Positions 22,139 through 31,247 of a stretch of DNA of 64,000 nt are shown here, piece after piece (position 1 is the first letter of the stretch; each line of letters opens with the position of its first letter). This stretch comes from an uncultured Christensenella sp. (GTDB lineage Bacteria > Bacillota > Clostridia > Christensenellales > Pumilibacteraceae). Made by a program: the position numbers and the translations under genes. The notes below the pieces were generated by a model. That model saw only the letters and a list, made by a program, of their open reading frames with translations, had not been told where the DNA came from and searched no databases. Where the stretch lies: positions 13,491 to 77,490 of the forward strand of contig CAJTNI010000007.1 in NCBI GenBank assembly GCA_910577945.1, read 5' to 3'.

Positions 22139-23539
22139 TCAACCGTTGCGTATGGCTTTGTCGAGCGCGGCAAGATTGCGCCGCGCCGCATCGGCGGTTT
22201 CGCATTCCACATAGGCGCGGCATACGGGCTCAGTGCCCGACAGCCTGATAAGCGCCCAGCACTCGTTGTCGAAGCGGTACTTGATATTCTTGTCGATACG
22301 CTCGACGGCGCGCGGCGCGCGGTCGAACTCGGGCGGATTTTCGAGGATGCGTTCGAGGATATCCGTTTCGCCGCCGAAGCGAATTTCGTCCTCGACGCAG
22401 GCGTAATCGTATTTGGCAAACTCGCATACCTCGCGCACGATTGCCGACACGGGCATGTTCATGACCGTAACCATTTCCGCGAACAGCGCGGAGCTGAACA
22501 CCGAGTCCTTGCCGAATATGTATCCGCGCACGGTAAGCCCGCCGCTGCTCTCGCCGCCGATAAGCGCGTCGTGGCGTTTTATCGCGGCGGAAATATTCTT
22601 GAACCCGACGTCCACCTCGTGACACTCGAACCCCGCCGCCCGCGCCACCTTGTCCACCAATACGGACGTGGCGCAGTTCTTTACGGCGTCGCCCTTCATG
22701 CCGCGGTAGTTAATCAGATAGTAGTACAGGCACGCCAAAATCTCGTTGCTTGTTACGTATCTGCCGTTCTCGTCGATAATGCCCAGCCTGTCGCTGTCGC
22801 TGTCGGTCGCCATGGCGAAATCGTATCCGCCGTCGCGCACGAGCTGCGCGAGCGGCTGCATCGCCTCGCGCGTGGGGTTGGGATTGACGAACCCGAAAAA
22901 CGCGTCGTGAACGGCGTGCAGGACGGTCACGTTCTTTACGCCCAGCTGCTCGAACAGCGGACGGATACAGCTCGCGCCCACGCCGCAAAGATTGTCGTAC
23001 AGGATTTTCACCTTGCTGCCGCGCACCGCGGGCGAAAGAAACGCCGTTATGTTTTCGAGGTACTTTTGCTTGTTGGAATAGTCGACGACCAAGCCCTTTT
23101 CGCGCGCGATATCGGCGGGCAGCGTCTTGATTGCGCGCACGGCGCGCGTCGCGCGTTCCAAACGGTCGGTAAACGCGACGTCGGCGTCCATGCCGCCGCG
23201 CACGAACACCTTGACGCCGTTGAAGTAGTACGGGTTGTGACTCGCGGTAATCATGATTCCGTAGTCGAGCGCCTCGTCGCGCACCGCCGTCATTACGGCG
23301 GGCGACGGCAACGGCTCGGTATACAGCAAGCACTTAACGCCGTTGGCGGCGAGCGTTTCCGCTATCCACACGGCAAAATAGCCCGAGCCGAACCGATAAT
23401 CGTACCCGACCGCGACGGGCTTGTCGCTGCCGTCCTCGCGGATAATATCGCACAATGCCTGCACAACAAGCTGTACGTTGCGTTTGGTAAAGTCCTCGCC
23501 GATAACGCCGCGAAAACCGCCCGTACCGAATTTAATCAT
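22139..23539 (-). CDS. Phosphoglucomutase/phosphomannomutase family enzyme
   Basis: 466 residues. Alpha-D-phosphohexomutase: FGTGGFRG at the N terminus, phosphoserine loop MITASHNPYYFNG, metal loop ATDSDSDRLGI, sugar loop GGESSGGLTVRG, and phosphate-binding loop RLSGTEP near the C terminus. All four active-site elements are present. It interconverts hexose-1-P and hexose-6-P; which sugar cannot be told from motifs. GGGAG lies 10 nt before ATG 23539. The enzyme would take glucose-1-P from the GH94-like phosphorylase of the polysaccharide locus nearby into glycolysis. Confidence 0.93.
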   Translation of the reverse strand: MIKFGTGGFRGVIGEDFTKRNVQLVVQALCDIIREDGSDKPVAVGYDYRFGSGYFAVWIAETLAANGVKCLLYTEPLPSPAVMTAVRDEALDYGIMITASHNPYYFNGVKVFVRGGMDADVAFTDRLERATRAVRAIKTLPADIAREKGLVVDYSNKQKYLENITAFLSPAVRGSKVKILYDNLCGVGASCIRPLFEQLGVKNVTVLHAVHDAFFGFVNPNPTREAMQPLAQLVRDGGYDFAMATDSDSDRLGIIDENGRYVTSNEILACLYYYLINYRGMKGDAVKNCATSVLVDKVARAAGFECHEVDVGFKNISAAIKRHDALIGGESSGGLTVRGYIFGKDSVFSSALFAEMVTVMNMPVSAIVREVCEFAKYDYACVEDEIRFGGETDILERILENPPEFDRAPRAVERIDKNIKYRFDNECWALIRLSGTEPVCRAYVECETADAARRNLAALDKAIRNG

Positions 23540-23604
23540 ACCGTAAAGTCTCCCGTGATGTCAAAACCTATATAAAAATGGAGTAGTAATACTGAGGGTA
23601 CGAA

Positions 23605-23633
23605 AATATACCCCCCGAAATACAGAATAACAA
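23605..23633 (-). promoter_or_regulatory. Probable promoter of phosphohexomutase gene
   Basis: Minus-strand -35 TTGTTA (23628-23633), 17-bp spacer, -10 TATATT (23605-23610). Confidence 0.5.
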
Positions 23634-23665
23634 TGCTTACGCATTAAGCCGCGGCGAGCCGCGCG

Positions 23666-24829
23666 TCAAACGATATCGAGCGAAATTTCGTCGAGCGCAA
23701 CGCCGTCGGCGGACGCAATCGTCACCGTCAGCTTGGTGCAGCCCGCAGGCGGCGTAAACTCGAAGCTGCGCGTTCCGCCCGCGTACTCGAACGTGTCACT
23801 GCCCGTAACTACCGCGCCGTCTACGATAGTGCCGTACTCGACCGTGACCGTCGCCGCGCCCGTGCCGATAAGCGTGAGCGCAAGGCCGAGCCCGCCGCAG
23901 TCGATAAACGCGTCCTGCGATATCTCGCCCGTAAACGTGCTGCCGCCCGTCGCCGCGCCGCTCGTCACGCCGGAAACGTTCCACACGAACTCGTCGCCCG
24001 CGCGTTCGGCGGCAAGCGTGCCGTTCGCGATAAGCTTGCTCTCGAACCCGTGTCCCGTCGTAGGTATGGCGCGATAGCTCTCGTTTTCCGTCATTTTACG
24101 CGCGACCTCGGTCGCCGTCTCGCCCGCGAACCGCGAGTATTTGAACCCTCGTATCACGAGGTTGTCGGTCTCGAAATCGGGCTCGCCGCACCAGCCGTTG
24201 GGCAGCCAGCACCCGATATTGAGGTACATTTCGCCCGTCGGCACATACCCGCGCAACGTGGTTACGAGCACGTCGTCCACATAGAACTCCACCCGCGCGT
24301 TGTCGCCCGTATGCCAATCGAACCGATACTTATGGAACTTGCCGTCGTTGAGTGCCGTCGGCACTTTCTTGTACTCGTGCTCGACATTAGTCAGCGTTTG
24401 ATAGGACGAGAACAGCGCCTTTGTATACGAGCCGACGCCGTACTCGCTGTTGCTTGCCGCGACCGTGCCGTAAATCTCGATATCTATCTCGTTGTTGTAG
24501 CGCGCCTCGTCGCTCGTTTCGTACAGCCACATGGACGTGCAAACGCCGTTGACCGAGGGAATTTTCATTTCCACCTCGAAGCTGCCCGGACCGTACGCCT
24601 CGCGCGACGTAAGCACTCCGCCCGTGCGCTTGCCCGAGCTGAAATCGGCATTGACCGAAACGCCGCGCTTGTCGCCGTAGTAGTAGTCGCCGTTAACGGC
24701 GATAAGGATATCGCCGTTTGCGGCTTTCATTACGTTTTCGGGAATGACCCCGCCGTGCGTTTGCGTCGTGTCGGTGATGCCCCAAACTCGGTTCATCGCC
24801 AGCCAATCGCCCACGTTGATAGGCTGCAA
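23666..24829 (-). CDS. GH16 glucanase module, probably frameshifted from upstream gene
   Basis: 387 residues if a TTG at 24829 is used; no ribosome site precedes it and there is no signal peptide. GH16 laminarinase-like fold: GGVLTSREAYGPGSFEVEMK, catalytic NNEIDIEIYG (nucleophile and acid/base Glu in EIDIE), FHKYRFDWHTG, then a C-terminal beta-sandwich (about 255-387) like a carbohydrate-binding module. It would hydrolyse beta-1,3(-1,4)-glucans. The upstream lipoprotein ends 16 nt before this frame begins; deleting one G of the GGGG at 24850-24853 joins the two frames into one secreted lipoprotein with C-terminal GH16. So this is either the 3' half of a frameshifted gene or made by +1 frameshifting. 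The separate GH16 at 33133 keeps its own signal peptide. Confidence 0.8.
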   Translation of the reverse strand: MQPINVGDWLAMNRVWGITDTTQTHGGVIPENVMKAANGDILIAVNGDYYYGDKRGVSVNADFSSGKRTGGVLTSREAYGPGSFEVEMKIPSVNGVCTSMWLYETSDEARYNNEIDIEIYGTVAASNSEYGVGSYTKALFSSYQTLTNVEHEYKKVPTALNDGKFHKYRFDWHTGDNARVEFYVDDVLVTTLRGYVPTGEMYLNIGCWLPNGWCGEPDFETDNLVIRGFKYSRFAGETATEVARKMTENESYRAIPTTGHGFESKLIANGTLAAERAGDEFVWNVSGVTSGAATGGSTFTGEISQDAFIDCGGLGLALTLIGTGAATVTVEYGTIVDGAVVTGSDTFEYAGGTRSFEFTPPAGCTKLTVTIASADGVALDEISLDIV

Positions 24830-24845
24830 TTTCGTATCGTCGGGA

Positions 24846-27800
24846 TTAACCCCGAAGAAACTCCTTCACCAACGCGGTTATTTCTGCGGTAAACCCGTTG
24901 GTATACGTCACCGCGCTGTTGTCGGTGTCGTAGTATGCGGTATCGTCGGCGTTAAACGCGAGCTTATCGGACGCGACGGTATTTACGTTAGTTCCAGCGC
25001 CGTCGCCGATTGCGGTCGTCGCACCGTCGGCGGAAATCGTAACAAACAAGCAATCGCTCGTCACGCCGCCCCCCGAATTGTTACCTACTATACCGCCTTG
25101 CGCCCAGCCGCCGCTCTTTTGCACCTTGCCTATAAACACACAACCCTTAACCACGGAGTTAGCCGCGTCGTTGCCGTAGCAAATACCGCCTGCACCCGCG
25201 CCGTCGCTAATCAACTCCGTAACGTTAACAAAGCAATTTTCAATCGTGCCGCCTCTGTTGACGCCTGCGATGATACCCGACGCGCTAATGCCGCTGTACG
25301 CTTTTCCGCTTGCTATAACCATGTTTCTAATCGTACCGCCGTTATTGACAATCATGCCGAAGCCCCAACCGCTTTCGCTGTACAAATCCAAATTGGTAAT
25401 CTTTTTGTAGTTACCGTCAAGCACGCCTGTAAACGGGTTGTCAACGTTGCTAATCGGAGTAAACGCGTCTTTGCTTTCGTCAAACGCTATATCCTCGGTT
25501 ATAATGTATCTGCCTGCAAGGTCGTTACCGATAGCTCTGAGCGCCGCCTTATCGGCAATGCCCAGCCACACGTCGGCGGTCACGGTTGCGGGAGTGAGGT
25601 CGCCGCTGCTCACGGTGAGCGTAATGCTCTCGCCGTAAATCGCGCCCTCTACCGCTACCGTATAGTCTGCCGCAGACACGTCGAGATACTGCGTCCAATC
25701 CACGTTGTCGAGCGCCCAACCGCCGTCGGCAGCGTACGGAACAATCACCTTGCTCACGCCCGCTTTGAGCGTTGCGGTAAGCTCGCCCTGCGACGCGGTA
25801 ACGGTTACTTTGCCGTTAATCGTGCGCTCGTTCACGCCGTCGTTATACACAAACACCACGTCCTGCTCGCCGACGGCTGACGTATCGAGCCCGCGAACCT
25901 CGGTGGGCGAAACCGATTTTGTCGTGCCGTCCGTCATTTCTACGGTCAGCTTAATGCTGCTCAACACAAGCTCGCCGCCCTCGATGCAGGTTATATTTTG
26001 GGTTTCCACAGCGGAAATGCCGAGCGCGTACGGGTCGCCTACCGTTACCGCTACGCTGTCTACGTACACGCCATTGACCTTTACGCCGATTTTGAACATT
26101 TTTACGTTCTCGAAAAGCGCGCTCGTCACGCTATCCGCAAACCGAATTACGTAATCGCCGCCGCTGTTATTTTTGATTTCCAATACGGGCGCGTCGAGCT
26201 CCTCCGCCGCTTCGTTAGCCGTCCAATCCGCCAAGAACTCAATCGTTTCGATTTCCGCATTGCTGAATACCTTGATATTGATATCCTGCCCGACGTAAAT
26301 CTTCTTGTCGTACGAAACGACTTTACCGAACGTCTCCGAGCCGTAATACGTGCCGCTGTTCTCGACGTACACCCAGCCGTCGCCGAAAGTATCGGTCAGG
26401 TCGGTTTTATCGCCGTTTACGCAGTTAACAGCAGTGCCCTTGCCGTCCTTGGTCGCGGCAATAAGCGTCGCGCCTATATCGGTAAAGGTTTGATTATCCC
26501 AACTGCCGTATTTGAAGTACGACGCATAGCACGCCACGTTCTTGACAGTACCGCCGTTGTAATCGGCAACGTATCCGCAACCGCGCTCGGCGGCGTATTC
26601 CACGAAAAGCTTGCAGCCGTCGTCGATAACAACGTTTTCTATCGTGCCGAGGTTAACGCCCGCGATAAGCGCCGACGCTTGCCCGCCCTTGACGTCCGCG
26701 TCGCGCAGCGTGAAGTTCTTTACCGTTCCCGTCTCGCCGATGTATCCAAACATTCCCAGATAATGGCTTTTGTACGACCACGGCGCGTCTTGATACATAA
26801 TGAGCAAGTCGTTGACGATATGTCCTCTGCCGTCGAACGTGCCCGTAAACGGTTTACCCTCCTGCGTCAATTCGGTAGCGTCACCGAAAACAAGCGTTAC
26901 GGGGTCGTTTTCCGCGCCCGTGCCCTTGATAGGCGCTTGACCGATAGGCGATACGCCTTTCGACCACCATTCGGACATAACGTTATTCTTAACCCAATGT
27001 CCGTCGAGCGACAAGTCGTTTTGCAAAATGTAATATCCGTCGAGATTGTCGTTTATCGCCTTGAAATCGTCGGCGGTGCGTATGTAGCTAGCGACGATAA
27101 TGTTGAGGAATTCGCCGTCGGCGTTGACGAGCTTTGCGCCCGACTTGGCGAACGCGCTCGCCGCAACGTACGTGCCGTCGTCATCCGTCGTAACGGCGAG
27201 CGACGCGCCCGTCATGTCGGTGACGGCAGTCAGCTTTTTATCGGAAATCTTGTACTTTTCCGCAGTTGCCGAAAACTCGTTTTCCACCGCGACGTACTTC
27301 GTACCCGCCGCGTCGAGGTCGGCGACGGTGCGCTGCTTAACCTGTATACGGAAATCGCATACCGCAGTACCCCCCCCCACGGAATCCTCGTACTCGACCT
27401 CGACCTTCTTTTGCCCGACGGTCGTCAAATCGACGACGTTTTTGACTTTGAGGTCGGCGACGGTCAACTCTTTTTCCGATTTGTCGCTATATACCGCCTT
27501 GACGCGAATGCCCGTCAAATCGACGGCGCTCGCCTTTTCGTCGAGGAAATATACCGCCTTTGTCGGCTGCGCGTCCAGCTTCAAGCGGCTGTTGAGCGTT
27601 TTGTCGTCCTCGTCGCCGCCCGTCGGCTTGACGTACTTATAAACAAGCTCGTTCGACTTGTCGCTGTTTTGCCAGCCCGATTCGGTGGTCTTTGCCACGA
27701 CGCTCACCTTGTATTCGCCCGTTTCCGAAACGCTTATGGTATAGCTCGTGTCCGTCGTATCGACGGTGTTCGCGCCGACGGTCACGTCGTAGCTCGTAGC

Positions 27801-27971
27801 ATGCTCCACCGCGCTCCAACTGACGACGCTGCCGTCAATCGAAATAACGGGCGCGGCAAGCTTTTGTTCGCCCGTCGTGCTGTCGTTGCATGCAAACAGC
27901 AAGCACGACCCCGCGACGACCGCGGTCATCGCCGAAGCGCACGCTATTGTTTTTGCGATTTTTTTATTCAT
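24846..27971 (-). CDS. Large lipoprotein with Ig-like and GLUG-type repeats
   Basis: 1041 residues from ATG 27971 (AAGGAG 8 nt upstream). Signal peptide with lipobox LFAC. Ig/FN3-like segment (about 40-115), bacterial Ig-like segments with KAVYSDKSEKELTVADLKVK, then two GLUG-like parallel-beta regions (NLGTIENVVIDDGCKLF and RGGTIENCFVNV), a design found in surface binding proteins. A run of nine G (27370-27378) lies inside the coding region (DSVGGGTAV). The stop at 24846 comes just before an in-phase-but-one GH16 frame, so the natural product was probably a 1400-residue lipoprotein ending in a glucanase. Located in the polysaccharide locus downstream of the ROK regulator. Confidence 0.85.
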   Translation of the reverse strand: MNKKIAKTIACASAMTAVVAGSCLLFACNDSTTGEQKLAAPVISIDGSVVSWSAVEHATSYDVTVGANTVDTTDTSYTISVSETGEYKVSVVAKTTESGWQNSDKSNELVYKYVKPTGGDEDDKTLNSRLKLDAQPTKAVYFLDEKASAVDLTGIRVKAVYSDKSEKELTVADLKVKNVVDLTTVGQKKVEVEYEDSVGGGTAVCDFRIQVKQRTVADLDAAGTKYVAVENEFSATAEKYKISDKKLTAVTDMTGASLAVTTDDDGTYVAASAFAKSGAKLVNADGEFLNIIVASYIRTADDFKAINDNLDGYYILQNDLSLDGHWVKNNVMSEWWSKGVSPIGQAPIKGTGAENDPVTLVFGDATELTQEGKPFTGTFDGRGHIVNDLLIMYQDAPWSYKSHYLGMFGYIGETGTVKNFTLRDADVKGGQASALIAGVNLGTIENVVIDDGCKLFVEYAAERGCGYVADYNGGTVKNVACYASYFKYGSWDNQTFTDIGATLIAATKDGKGTAVNCVNGDKTDLTDTFGDGWVYVENSGTYYGSETFGKVVSYDKKIYVGQDINIKVFSNAEIETIEFLADWTANEAAEELDAPVLEIKNNSGGDYVIRFADSVTSALFENVKMFKIGVKVNGVYVDSVAVTVGDPYALGISAVETQNITCIEGGELVLSSIKLTVEMTDGTTKSVSPTEVRGLDTSAVGEQDVVFVYNDGVNERTINGKVTVTASQGELTATLKAGVSKVIVPYAADGGWALDNVDWTQYLDVSAADYTVAVEGAIYGESITLTVSSGDLTPATVTADVWLGIADKAALRAIGNDLAGRYIITEDIAFDESKDAFTPISNVDNPFTGVLDGNYKKITNLDLYSESGWGFGMIVNNGGTIRNMVIASGKAYSGISASGIIAGVNRGGTIENCFVNVTELISDGAGAGGICYGNDAANSVVKGCVFIGKVQKSGGWAQGGIVGNNSGGGVTSDCLFVTISADGATTAIGDGAGTNVNTVASDKLAFNADDTAYYDTDNSAVTYTNGFTAEITALVKEFLRG
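27370..27378 (-). repeat. Poly-G (9) tract inside lipoprotein gene
   Basis: Nine consecutive C on the plus strand (G on the coding strand) within DSVGGGTAV. Length change would shift the frame, so the gene is potentially phase variable. Confidence 0.8.
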
Positions 27972-28055
27972 GATTTCCACTCCTTATTGGAATTATTTTT
28001 TTCTTGAAAGTCGGTATTCGAGCGACGTACCGCGCCGAGCGCAGGGTCGTGCCGC

Positions 28056-29183
28056 TCATTCGAACGCCGCGTCGGTTATGCTCTCCACGGCTTTTGCCAC
28101 CGCGCCGATTACCGACGCGTTTCCGCCCAGCGTGGTCGGAACTGCGGTACAGCTCCCCACCGCCTCGGCTATTTGCTCGTTGACGGCGCGCATGTATTCG
28201 TCGCCGAACCCCGTAGCTCTGCCCGACACGACGACCGTCGAAATATCGAGCAGCTCCACAATGTCTTTGAGCACGCCGCCGAGACAGCGCGCGGTCGCAA
28301 GCACGTATTCGCGCGCGGCGGCGTCGGACTCGTACAGCGCCAGCGCCTCGGCGGTATGCTTAACGCCCAGCCTCGCCTTGACGGCGCGCAACGACACGAA
28401 TTCGTCGAGCGCGTCGCGCCTGCCCTCGAACTCGGTGCGCATGCGCCCGACCTCGCCCGCAAAGCCCTGCGAGCCGCTGTACAGCTTGCCGCCGAGCACG
28501 AGCGCGCCGCCTATGCCCTCGTCCACATGCACGAGCATGCCGTTTTCCACGCCCGCGAGCAGCCCGCGGTGCATTTCCGCATGCCCCGCAAGGTCGATAT
28601 CGTTGGTCATTTTTACCGTCACGCCGAACTGCCGCGAAAACAAATTGACTATGTAGTTCTTTTCGCCGAACAAATCCTTATCGAACTGCGGCGATAATTG
28701 CAGCTCGCCCGTCATGGTGTTTACGCGCCCGGGCACGGACACGTCGATGCCGAGCAACGGCACGTCGCGATACTCGGGCTTTGCCAAAAGGTTTTTGAGC
28801 GAAAGCACCAGCTCGTACACCGTCGCCACGTCGTATCGCTCCACGCGCGTTTCCGTAAAATCGGTTATTTGCATTTTCATGTCGCTTATAACCACCTGCG
28901 CGCGGTGGTTGGCAAGCCCCACCGCCGCCACGCACCCGAACTTTTCGTTGACCGAATAGTACACCGGTCTGCGCCCGACCGAAGTAGTCGCCGCCACCTC
29001 GTCGTCCGTCACCTTGCGAATGTATCCGCCCTTTTCCAGCTCGCAAATGATTGACGACAGCGCGGCGTTGCTCAAATCCAGCCCACGCGACAGCATGGTC
29101 GCCGAGCTGTCCGCCTTGCGCAGCTCGCGCATAACCAGCCTGTTGTTTAAGCACCGTGCATAGCTCTGATTCTTCCCCGTCAT
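28056..29183 (-). CDS. ROK-family transcriptional regulator
   Basis: 375 residues from ATG 29183. N-terminal winged helix (about 10-65: RLVMRELRKADSSATMLSRG, LSNAALSSIICELEKGGYIRK) followed by a ROK sugar-kinase-like domain with GIDVSVPGRVN and DEGIGGALVLGGKLYSGSQG. The zinc-binding CxCGxxGCxE motif of classical ROK proteins is missing (the place reads GEVGRMRTEFEGRRDALDEF), so it is a divergent member. ROK repressors such as NagC/XylR sense sugars. It lies 14 nt after one surface lipoprotein gene and 84 nt before another, inside the polysaccharide operon, which makes it the likely local regulator. Effector sugar unknown. Confidence 0.88.
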   Translation of the reverse strand: MTGKNQSYARCLNNRLVMRELRKADSSATMLSRGLDLSNAALSSIICELEKGGYIRKVTDDEVAATTSVGRRPVYYSVNEKFGCVAAVGLANHRAQVVISDMKMQITDFTETRVERYDVATVYELVLSLKNLLAKPEYRDVPLLGIDVSVPGRVNTMTGELQLSPQFDKDLFGEKNYIVNLFSRQFGVTVKMTNDIDLAGHAEMHRGLLAGVENGMLVHVDEGIGGALVLGGKLYSGSQGFAGEVGRMRTEFEGRRDALDEFVSLRAVKARLGVKHTAEALALYESDAAAREYVLATARCLGGVLKDIVELLDISTVVVSGRATGFGDEYMRAVNEQIAEAVGSCTAVPTTLGGNASVIGAVAKAVESITDAAFE

Positions 29184-29197
29184 GACCTTATTCCCCC

Positions 29198-30904
29198 CTA
29201 GCGTATTTGCGTAACCGTGAGCACGGGCATGCCGTCCGCGTCGGTCGTCCAACCGCTCCATGCCGAAATATCGGCTTTTTCTATAAGCTCCGTCGCCGAC
29301 GCGTACACAGCGCTGTTCACGCCGTCGCCCACGCCGCAAAGCGTCAGCGTTTCGGGTCGGTCGCCGTTAACCAGCTCAGGGTCGGAGTTGTGCGACGGGT
29401 CGTCCACCGCATAGCAGCTTTCGATTACGCCCTCGTTGATGCCGCACAGCGCGCCGTAGCTGTTGTTCGCCGTCACCCAGCCGAGACTGATGCAGTTGCG
29501 AATATCGCCCTGATTCCTGCCGACGAGCCCGCCCGCGACGCGGTGTCCGCCCTCGGCGTTTTCCAAAATCACCTTGACCGACACGCGGCAGTTTTCCACC
29601 GTGCCGAGGTTGAACCCGACAAGCCCGCCCGAGTACGAGCACGTATAGCTCGACTCGCCCTCGGCGCTTTCGAGAATTATGTTCCTGAGCACGCCGTCGG
29701 CGGTCATGTATCCGACGAAGCCCGCGTTGAAATACTTGGCGGCTACGTCGTAATCTATTTCGGGTGTGTGCGCGGGGTCGTCGCTCTCCGACTTGTCGCT
29801 GCCCTGCACCCAATCCATCCACAGCCCGCTTATCTTGTGCCCGAGCCCATCGATTGTGCCGCGGAACGCGTCCGCCGTCGCCGAGCCGTCCGTCACGTCG
29901 TGATACGTGCCGATGGGCGACCACCCGCCCTTTTTATCGGCGAGGTAGTCGGAAAGGTCGATATCGTTGACCATAGCGTAATAGCCGGCGAGCGCCTCGC
30001 GGCTCGACCCGATTGCCGCCAAATCCTCGGCGGTGCGCAGGTACGCGGCGACCTTGACGACGGCTACCGCCGCGTTCTTGGCTGTGAGAATGCGTATCTC
30101 GTTTTCGCCCGCGGGCAGCGCCGCCACGACCGCCTGCTTTACGGTAAGAGTGCGCGTCGCCTTGTCGTAAGAATATCCGTCCGCGCTCACTGCCGCGCGC
30201 CCGAGCTCCACGCCCAAAACGCCCTGCTCGGCAAACACCGCGCCGCTGCCAGACATGTCGCCGTAGTCGATTACGAACTCGATATCGCGCCCGACGCCAT
30301 GCTCTGCGAACTCGACGGCGTTTTCGGTGACTATGAGGTCGCCGACCGCCGCGAGAAAATCCTTTTCCGCGCTCGCGCCGTGCGAGGCGGCGACGACGGT
30401 AAACGGCGTGCCGTCCGCCACGATTTGCGTATACGTAACCCTGCCGCTCGACGGGTCGACTTTTATGCCGTCCACCGCGGTTTTTAGCGAGTACGAAACG
30501 CCGTAGCCGCCCGCCGTAGCCGATACGCGGTCGCCGTCCACTATGTACTTAGCCGCGGATACAAACTCGACAACGGGCGCGGACACGGGCACGGTTAAAG
30601 TCAAAACCGCAGTAGACGTAATCTTGCCGTCCACGACCGCCGCCAAAACCACCTGCGTGCCGTTCTCCACGCCGTCGGCGATTGTAATCGTGCCGTCGGC
30701 GGAAACGGTTACGCCGTCGGGCGCGCTCAATAGCGTATAGCTCGCGTCGGCGTTGTCAATGCAAACTCGGTCGCCGCTCGCGACCGTGTATTCGCCGCGC
30801 TCGAACTCGACGGTCGCAGTCGCGCCGCCCGAGCAGCCCAGCGCGAGCGCGGCGGTCGCCGCCGCACAGCACGCGAATATGAGTAGCTTTTTGTGTTTTT
30901 TCAT
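29198..30904 (-). CDS. Lipoprotein with GLUG-type repeats
   Basis: 568 residues from ATG 30904 (AAGGAG 9 nt upstream). Signal peptide with lipobox ALGC. Two Ig/cadherin-like segments with the YTLLSAPDGVTVSADGTIT pattern, then GLUG-like repeats (SGGLVGFNLGTVENCRVSV, AGGLVGRNQGDIRNCISLGW, GALCGINEGVIESCYAVDD). These parallel-beta motifs occur in surface adhesins and polysaccharide-binding proteins. Same architecture as the big lipoprotein at 24846, including TADDFKAI/TAEDLAAI and IDGLGHKISGL, so the two are paralogues. Probably binds or displays substrate for the locus; not enzymatic by motif. Confidence 0.85.
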   Translation of the reverse strand: MKKHKKLLIFACCAAATAALALGCSGGATATVEFERGEYTVASGDRVCIDNADASYTLLSAPDGVTVSADGTITIADGVENGTQVVLAAVVDGKITSTAVLTLTVPVSAPVVEFVSAAKYIVDGDRVSATAGGYGVSYSLKTAVDGIKVDPSSGRVTYTQIVADGTPFTVVAASHGASAEKDFLAAVGDLIVTENAVEFAEHGVGRDIEFVIDYGDMSGSGAVFAEQGVLGVELGRAAVSADGYSYDKATRTLTVKQAVVAALPAGENEIRILTAKNAAVAVVKVAAYLRTAEDLAAIGSSREALAGYYAMVNDIDLSDYLADKKGGWSPIGTYHDVTDGSATADAFRGTIDGLGHKISGLWMDWVQGSDKSESDDPAHTPEIDYDVAAKYFNAGFVGYMTADGVLRNIILESAEGESSYTCSYSGGLVGFNLGTVENCRVSVKVILENAEGGHRVAGGLVGRNQGDIRNCISLGWVTANNSYGALCGINEGVIESCYAVDDPSHNSDPELVNGDRPETLTLCGVGDGVNSAVYASATELIEKADISAWSGWTTDADGMPVLTVTQIR

Positions 30905-30949
30905 TGTTTCGCACTCCTTCAATCTGTAATTCGTAATTGAGTGACATTG

Positions 30950-31247
30950 CTATATGACGTCATTTCGACCGCAGCACACAATAGTGTGCGGAGCGGAGAA
31001 ATCTTTCCTATTATAAATAGATTTCTCGACTGCGAGGGCTTCGCCCGCCGCGCGGTTTTGTTTAGTCAGGAAACGACGGCGGCGCGCATCGCCAAAGGCA
31101 ATATGCTTACACATTGTTGTCGCTGCCCGATATACTACGCGCGCGACGGGCAACAGGCGGCAAGCCGCCGACGGGAGTGTAGACCCACCTACATGACCGA
31201 GGCGGCGCGTCCGCACGTAGCCCGTATCCGCCGATGCATACGCCGCG
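30950..31247. repeat. Interspersed repeats (two families)
   Basis: No gene. Begins with words of the 10255-10955 family (GACGTCATTTCGACCGCAGC, GATTTCTCGACTGCG) and continues with a second family: GCCAAAGGCAATATGCTTAC, then CGATATACTACGCGCGCGAC, GGGCAACAGGCGGC, GGGAGTGTAGA and CCACCTACATGACCGAG. The second family recurs twice at 50217-50510. It separates the ABC permeases from the lipoprotein gene, so it probably splits what was one operon. Confidence 0.75.

Noticed and set aside
25998..28007. 669-codon open frame antisense to the large lipoprotein
   Set aside because: Same GC-rich shadow effect; composition is implausible for a protein.
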